From the NCBI RefSeq assembly GCF_963169125.1, contig NC_084801.1, forward strand, positions 112,743,061 through 112,807,060: 64,000 bases of DNA. Direction: 5' to 3'. A program made the position numbers and the translations under genes. Below, piece after piece: positions 58,861-64,000 of this stretch (the stretch's first letter is position 1; every line of letters starts with the position of its first letter). Origin of the DNA: Humulus lupulus (lineage: Eukaryota > Streptophyta > Magnoliopsida > Rosales > Cannabaceae). Under the pieces are notes generated by a model that did not search any database, had not been told where the DNA came from, and saw nothing but the letters and a program-made list of their open reading frames with translations.

Positions 58861-59700
58861 CCACCCTGTTGCCTAAATACAGATGAAGATCTCATACATT
58901 GGAGCGGCCCCAATGCTCTGGACCATTCCAAAGTTTAATCCTGAAATGGGTCATCATTTCCAGCTACATTCGCCTGTATAAGTTTCCAAAATGGATTATC
59001 CAGCCCACAAAACTCATTGACATACAATGTCATTACCTTACCATTCCAAATCGAGCTTATAAACCTATTAGTCTCCGCAGTTCAAACTATGTCTTTATAA
59101 CCCCTTCTATCAAATCACCATCTGGGTTCTTCCCAACCCATCATGCCAATATCTCGGTCTAATCTTCCGGGCATCCTTCTGCCATAAATACTTAGAGCGA
59201 CCCCTTAGTCATGACCTATCATCTTCATATAACCAAAGATGGAATTAGCTTTGCCCATCCACTGACCAATTCTTAGGCAAACCCGAACTTTTCTCAAAAC
59301 CAGAGGATTACGCCTTTTAAGCCTTCCATATAGTATTCTTATTTGTCTATATCCTCATATTAAACCAACACTGGTAACCCCACAGTCAAAGTATACAAAG
59401 CAGCTCTTTCCCCAGAAAAGTCTGCTATTCTTCCATCTAGTCTCTGCTATTAGACCCCACAGCTTACTCACAAACTAGCAAACATTTGTTGCGACTCTTA
59501 GGGAAAGATGGAGGTTTCCAACCCCAACTATCATCTGCAACCCCCTCTATAAGAACACCAAATCCACTTAACCATTCTGGGCACAAACAATTTTAATTCA
59601 TCCGCCTTTACTGACTAAACCCCTCAGCCTTGAGGTTCACACTCCGAACCAATCCACGACCAGGTCCAAATAACCACAATAACCATGCACACATAAAACA
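58861..59700 (-). pseudogene. gag: Element X gag remnant
   Basis: The minus strand of about 58950-59150 aligns by eye at nucleotide level with the G1 capsid region (the stretch from 'tttatttaatgagaag' to 'gacaggttggcc' at 3073-3196), with indels that destroy the frame. It lies between RT and the primer site, as expected. The limits are uncertain. Confidence 0.55.
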
Positions 59701-60102
59701 TAATAAACACTAATCCACAATACTATGCATTTAGCTACCAAATTTTATTGCTACCAGGTACATTCACACTTTACCATGCTTTCTACATACCAATAAATAG
59801 GTATAACATATAAGTTCAATTTAGGCAGTTTACCACATACAATCAATAAACAAACCATTACTCAATTATTCATTCACATGCAATAGCAATGCAGATCAGC
59901 ACGCCTCAATCTCATCACACAATAGTCAAGGGTCAGGCCCTATCAGTATCTCATGCTCCCAATCATCATACAACATAATACATTCATATTTCAATCAAGA
60001 ACTTAAGCATATAATCTCATATACTCAATTACAAAACCCTGAGTCGAGCTTGTCTTCAGCGGCGAGTGTACATGTCCAGCCTATCTTCAGGAACCCTTAA
60101 AC
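59701..60102 (-). other. Element X leader
   Basis: Untranslated stretch between gag and the primer site, AT-rich. It resembles the G4 leader near 25150-25330 ('agtcaagggc.aggccctat', 'tctcatgct'). Confidence 0.5.
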
Positions 60103-60123
60103 CTAGATCGCTCTGATACCAAG
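60103..60123 (-). promoter_or_regulatory. Element X primer-binding site (initiator Met tRNA)
   Basis: The minus strand reads TTGGTATCAGAGCGATC directly after the 3' terminus of LTR C. TGGTATCAGAGC is the usual complement of the 3' end of plant initiator Met tRNA. Confidence 0.9.
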
Positions 60124-60124
60124 T

Positions 60125-62491
60125 TGTAACGCCCTGGATAACCAAGACCGTTACACTATGTATTTAAAATAGTACGAGACTTGCTAACCAAGTCATTTAC
60201 AATAGAAAAAAATGTGAATCTAAAGAAAAAAACATGTTAGGTTTAAAATATTTTGGTTATAAACGGATAATTTCCATTAAAATAAATGTTTGGTACATGG
60301 GATCCCAAAACAGGGTTTAAATAACATATTTACAAGAATTTCAAATGTTATAAATAATCAAAGCCACTCTAATGGCAAAATACACATTTTAGGTTTCCGT
60401 CCCCATATAATCTCTCGACCGTGGCAGCAGAGCAGCTGACAATGTACATCTCGCCCCTAGAGCTCTCCAACCCATGGTCGATTCTTCTTACCCTTGCCTT
60501 TACCTACTCCACGTAGCACCTGTGAGCCAAGGCCCAGCAAGAAAACTATAACATCATAGCATAATCAATATCGATAACCAAATAGTTCTCAAAGTATAAC
60601 CAAGTGATTTATAAGACATTAGTCAATTATCCAGCAAGCCATAGCATTTACTTAATCAAGGATAATAGTCAATAAGCCAATGACCTAACATCCAGATATT
60701 CATCATATCATATACATCAAGTTAATCAACAGTATACACGTCATACAATAATTAGGGTCGACGCCCTTATGCCGCACCCTCTGTTTAATCCACTATCTTT
60801 GGCTCACTTAGGCCAAGCCCAGTGTTCAACCCACTAACTCTGTTCTACTTAAACCAAGCTCAATGATTATTAAGCTGTCCTCGGCTACCAGTGGCCGAGC
60901 CGTATCCTGTGCGCCAATATTCATTCTGGGACTCTTAGGTCGTTTATTTCATGTTCACATGGCGTAATACCATCATAAAATAATGCATACAAGTATAGGG
61001 AAACCTTAGTCCCAACATAACTACACAACCGGGTGCAGTTTTCTTACCTTTAATTCTGAGTGCTATGATTAAAAAGGACGACCCTCGAGCACGATTCTGC
61101 CCCGAGCCCTAGCATACACCTAGTCATAGCAATGATAAAGGATTCCATCAACAATAAATGAATAAGGGTTTCTGAACCAAGTTCTATCCTTCGAGACATC
61201 AAATTCCACCAAGCACGGTAGTGGAATCGACCCCGAAACCATAGGTTAGTTTCCCATACCTAAAACCTCTGGAAAGACAAAAATTCCCTTAAGAGCCGCG
61301 GCCCTAGCCCTCCATGCCGTAGCCTGCCTCCAACCAGAGGCCTAGCCTCCCCAGACAGCAGAAATGGTTCATGGCCCTAAGCTTCCCATGCCGTGGCCCG
61401 CCCTCGTTCCTAGCACACCTCTGTTCTAGAAGGCCGCAGCACACCACGAACTGAGCCGCGGCCTCCCCCCTTCGAACCCAGAAAAATCTCCATTTTCATT
61501 CACCAAATCTCAACTAAACTAACTGAAAATCACCCCAACAACATATTTTAATCATCACAAATAGTCTAACATATTTCCAGCAGCAAAAACCTAACTTAGA
61601 AACTCCTCAAAATCCCACTTCAATCCTTGAAACCCAAAAGCTTATAAACCTCTTAGAATAGATAGAAATTCCCAGAATTCAGATGCTAAACTATAATTAA
61701 AAGCTTACCTTTACTGAAGAACAATTACATCAAGTAGTTGCTGAGCTAATGCCCAAGTCCTTAGCCTAAATTCAATCTTCAATATCAAGAACCCAAAACC
61801 ACTTAGAGATAGCCAAAGCTATAGAATTTAAACAGCTAATTCATAACTCAATGCTTACCTAAATTTCTGATTGAACCTCCAAATTGCTACTGAAATACTC
61901 CCCAAGATTCCAGCTCAAATCCCTGAGTTTCTAGCCCAAATTCCCTGGGTTACCACAAGTTAGCTTCAAAGACTTCTTGAGAGAAGAGAGAGAGAGAGCA
62001 CTGGAGAGGGAGAGTTGGTTCAGCAGGCTTCTAAACATTTCCTACCTTTTGTCATATCTAACTTAAGTCTCTTAAGTTAATCCAAAGGCTCGGGTACCCA
62101 AACGTCCCCGAGGGCAAAATGGTAAATTTCCCCAGTATTCCCTCCTAACCCGATAACTCAAATAAATGTCTATTACCCAAAATACCCCTTGACTTGCCCC
62201 GAGTCAGGTATCGGGTCCCGTTGTGACTTTCCTACTAACTTGCTCCCTAGGATCGCCTCGTGCCGTATGCTTCAAATATATCCATATAATAATGTGGTCT
62301 GAACAGTTAATCACAAATAATCACATTTATGCCCTAACGGGCCAAAATTACAATTATGCCCTTACAAGCTAAACAGGGCCCGCATGCTTATCTAATACTC
62401 ATAAACATGCATTTTTACTAATAATTCACATAACTTCCAATTATGCCCTCCCGGCACACTATACATGGCCCTTAAGCCTTATTAGTAATTT
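60125..62491 (-). mobile_element. LTR C: 5' LTR of element X
   Basis: Partner of LTR A, carrying the uninterrupted site for solo LTR B at 60240. The first ~13 bases (TGTAAAGACCCAA) are missing: homology with LTR A ends at 62491 after 'attagtaattt', and the sequence then switches to 'ccacgcggag'. The target duplication that should follow is not visible, so a small deletion removed the edge. Conserved island 60415-60545, donor-like site near 61043. Confidence 0.9.
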
Positions 62492-63080
62492 CCACGCGGA
62501 GTCTTAGGCCACGCGCTATAGATTTAGGAAATCCCCTGATACTTTCAGATTCGCGTGTCAGACCCACTACTTTTTTCTTCAAAGGCAGTTTATTGTAAAA
62601 CCGCTCAGGGAACTGTAGCCCTCAAGCTACCCAGTTTTGAACCTAAAAGCTTTAAACTTCAAATGCATAAACAAGCAACCCATATGCTAAATCATATGCC
62701 ATACCCTTTCAAAACCCAATAATCTACCCATTTCTTACGTACAATATTCCAAACCTAGCCTAATATTGTGTTCTTGGCCTATCACCAATCACTATTAAGT
62801 TCAAGCGTACCCAAAGTAAGAGACTGTACTGAAAAACTTTTCAAAGTAAGAAGAACTTAGTAATTATAAGAGTGAGAAATTTAAACCAAGTATGTGAACA
62901 CTTATAGTTCAGATAGTTGATCAAGGGAAATAGTGATAGCTCCAGTGACAGTCACCTAAGAACTTTTATAGAAAGGAATAATGGCGAAGGGTTCTGATGT
63001 TTCTGAGAGACAAACGAAAGTTTTGCTTTGAAAGGAAATTTTTTTAATGGAAAGGTGGTTAAGTTTAGGCTTGGTCTTCC
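62492..63080 (-). other. 5' region of the Tat antisense gene
   Basis: Continuation of the Tat element beyond nested element X. On the minus strand it lies between a TATA box and the coding body at 48672, so it should hold the 5' untranslated region and perhaps the first codons. An open stretch near 62494-62590 reads KKVVGLTRESESIRGFPKS without a stop. I could not fix a start codon, and an intron is possible. Confidence 0.5.
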
Positions 63081-63088
63081 TATTTATA
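63081..63088 (-). promoter_or_regulatory. TATA box of the antisense gene
   Basis: The minus strand reads CGTATAAATAGGAAG. It sits about 270 bases inside the Tat 3' LTR boundary and points toward the antisense ORF. Confidence 0.65.
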
Positions 63089-63317
63089 CGTAAGTTTTGG
63101 AAATTATTCAGGGCCATTCGATCGGGTCAGCTCGGGATCTAACGGCCAAGATTAAATAACCCCTACGGCAGTAAAAAGTTAACAGGATAGATGTTTCAGT
63201 CCTCGAAATCTGAACAAACGCCAATTTTAGATAACCACATATTTAACACTCAAATAGTGGATGGGCACAATTTTGCACGACGGAAGCCTAAAAGCCCCTA
63301 CTGTGCGTGTCAGAAAA

Positions 63318-63325
63318 TGACGTCA
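63318..63325. promoter_or_regulatory. TGACGTCA bZIP-type site
   Basis: A perfect palindromic TGACGTCA lies about 230 bases upstream of the antisense TATA box. In plants this core is bound by bZIP factors. It is outside both LTRs. Confidence 0.5.
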
Positions 63326-63336
63326 TTCACAAGCAG

Positions 63337-63352
63337 GGGCTTGGGGGGCAAA
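63337..63352 (+). promoter_or_regulatory. Tat polypurine tract
   Basis: GGGCTTGGGGGGCAAA directly precedes the TGTTGTACCC start of the 3' LTR. It differs from the GGAGGGGATAG tract of the chromovirus elements. Confidence 0.82.
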
Positions 63353-63957
63353 TGTTGTACCCTAAAAATAAGTGTGTATTTAATCACTTAGGTAGGGGTA
63401 CAGTTGGAAGAAAAACACGCGAAAAAAGCAGGCATGGAGAACATCTAGATAATATTGATGTGAGTAGCTTTAGTTAGGGCTTGGAAGTGCGACACGCAGG
63501 TAATCTCCAGATCGCCTCGCAGAACAATAATCCAGTTCGAGACATGTAATGGAAAAATCGCCTTTCGGTGTTCTGAACTTAATTTGAACCTGAGTTTGTC
63601 CACTCTTCAATCTCTAGCTCGATAATGGCGTTCAACTCGTGGAAACCTGGTCAAGATGCACAGTGAAGGATCTTGAAAGACATGGAGGCTCTTTATACGC
63701 TCATTAATGCCCATATTGTATTACATATTTATTATCTGAGATAACATGAGTAATTTCCATAGGCAATCATATCCCTATGTAAATGGGAGTTATCTTGATT
63801 AATTGTTTACCATATTTATGCACACGATTACCCAAACCTATCCAGGAATATCCACTAAATATCAGGGATAATGGACAGGAAAAAGGACTGCTTTTTGTAA
63901 TACAGAAACTTTGCAAAAATTGTGAGAGAATAATAATATTTTCTCGTGGACTGGGTG
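63353..63957 (+). mobile_element. Tat element 3' LTR, interrupted
   Basis: Matches 38617 onward through 'gactgggtg' (5' copy 'gactaggtg'), then is cut by LTR G at 63958. The remainder is outside the window. Confidence 0.9.
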
Positions 63958-64000
63958 TGTAACGCCATGGATAACCAAGACCGTTACACTGTGTATTTAA
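63958..64000 (-). mobile_element. LTR G, outer edge only
   Basis: TGTAACGCCATGG with the second CGTTACA at 63982-63988 is the 3' edge of another minus-oriented LTR close to A and C. It runs out of the window. Confidence 0.85.

Noticed and set aside
58587..59162. Two plus-strand frames of 99 and 87 codons
   Set aside because: They overlap minus-strand gag/RT remnants of element X. Antisense frames over gag relics are expected by chance here.

Overview
This window looks like plant nuclear DNA, most likely heterochromatin of a eudicot with a repeat-rich genome. I found no host gene, no tRNA or rRNA gene and no CRISPR array. Almost every stretch I can interpret belongs to a transposable element. 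Open frames are short and broken, the longest about 300 codons, and nearly all of the meaningful ones are retrotransposon gag/pol fragments. I cannot name the species.

Layout. Positions 1-2310 hold a truncated Ty3/gypsy LTR and a minus-strand fragment of a different LTR. From 2311 to 31676 there is a mosaic of one chromovirus-type Ty3/gypsy group. Its LTRs begin near TGTAACGCCC and end near GGGCGTTACA, the primer site matches initiator Met tRNA, and pol ends in a chromodomain-like tail. I label the pieces G1 (2311-5486, +), LTR D (5487-9852, -) carrying solo LTR E (6697-8971), an inverted pol scrap (9853-10335, -), G2 (10336-16118, +), a CACTA-type hairpin fragment (16119-16388), G3 (16389-23366, +), G4 (23367-25363, -), LTR F (25364-28298, -) with a minus pol tail behind it, and G5 (28603-31676, +).

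Positions 31677-34140 are a minus-strand Ty1/copia pol remnant. It is followed by AT-rich LTR-like sequence split by solo LTR I (34453-37278), then by a CACTA end (37962-38616).

From 38617 to the end of the window lies one large Tat-lineage Ty3/gypsy element: 5' LTR, gag, PR-RT-RH-IN, an antisense reading frame downstream of pol, a polypurine tract and a 3' LTR at 63353. Its antisense region is split by a complete but decayed chromovirus element X (48673-62491, -), which itself contains solo LTR B (48790-50984) and solo LTR H (55170-57506). LTR G enters the Tat 3' LTR at 63958.

How the parts relate. Order of events can be read from the nesting: CACTA, then Tat, then X, then solo LTRs B and H. 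Three solo LTRs have perfect 5-bp target duplications, and two of those have an uninterrupted paralogous site elsewhere in the window. The observations most worth following are the antisense Tat gene with its own TATA box and TGACGTCA site, the PPT-LTR-PBS arrangement around LTR F, conserved splice-site-like islands in eleven otherwise diverged LTRs, and two kinds of palindrome array inside the LTRs. No coding sequence here appears functional.
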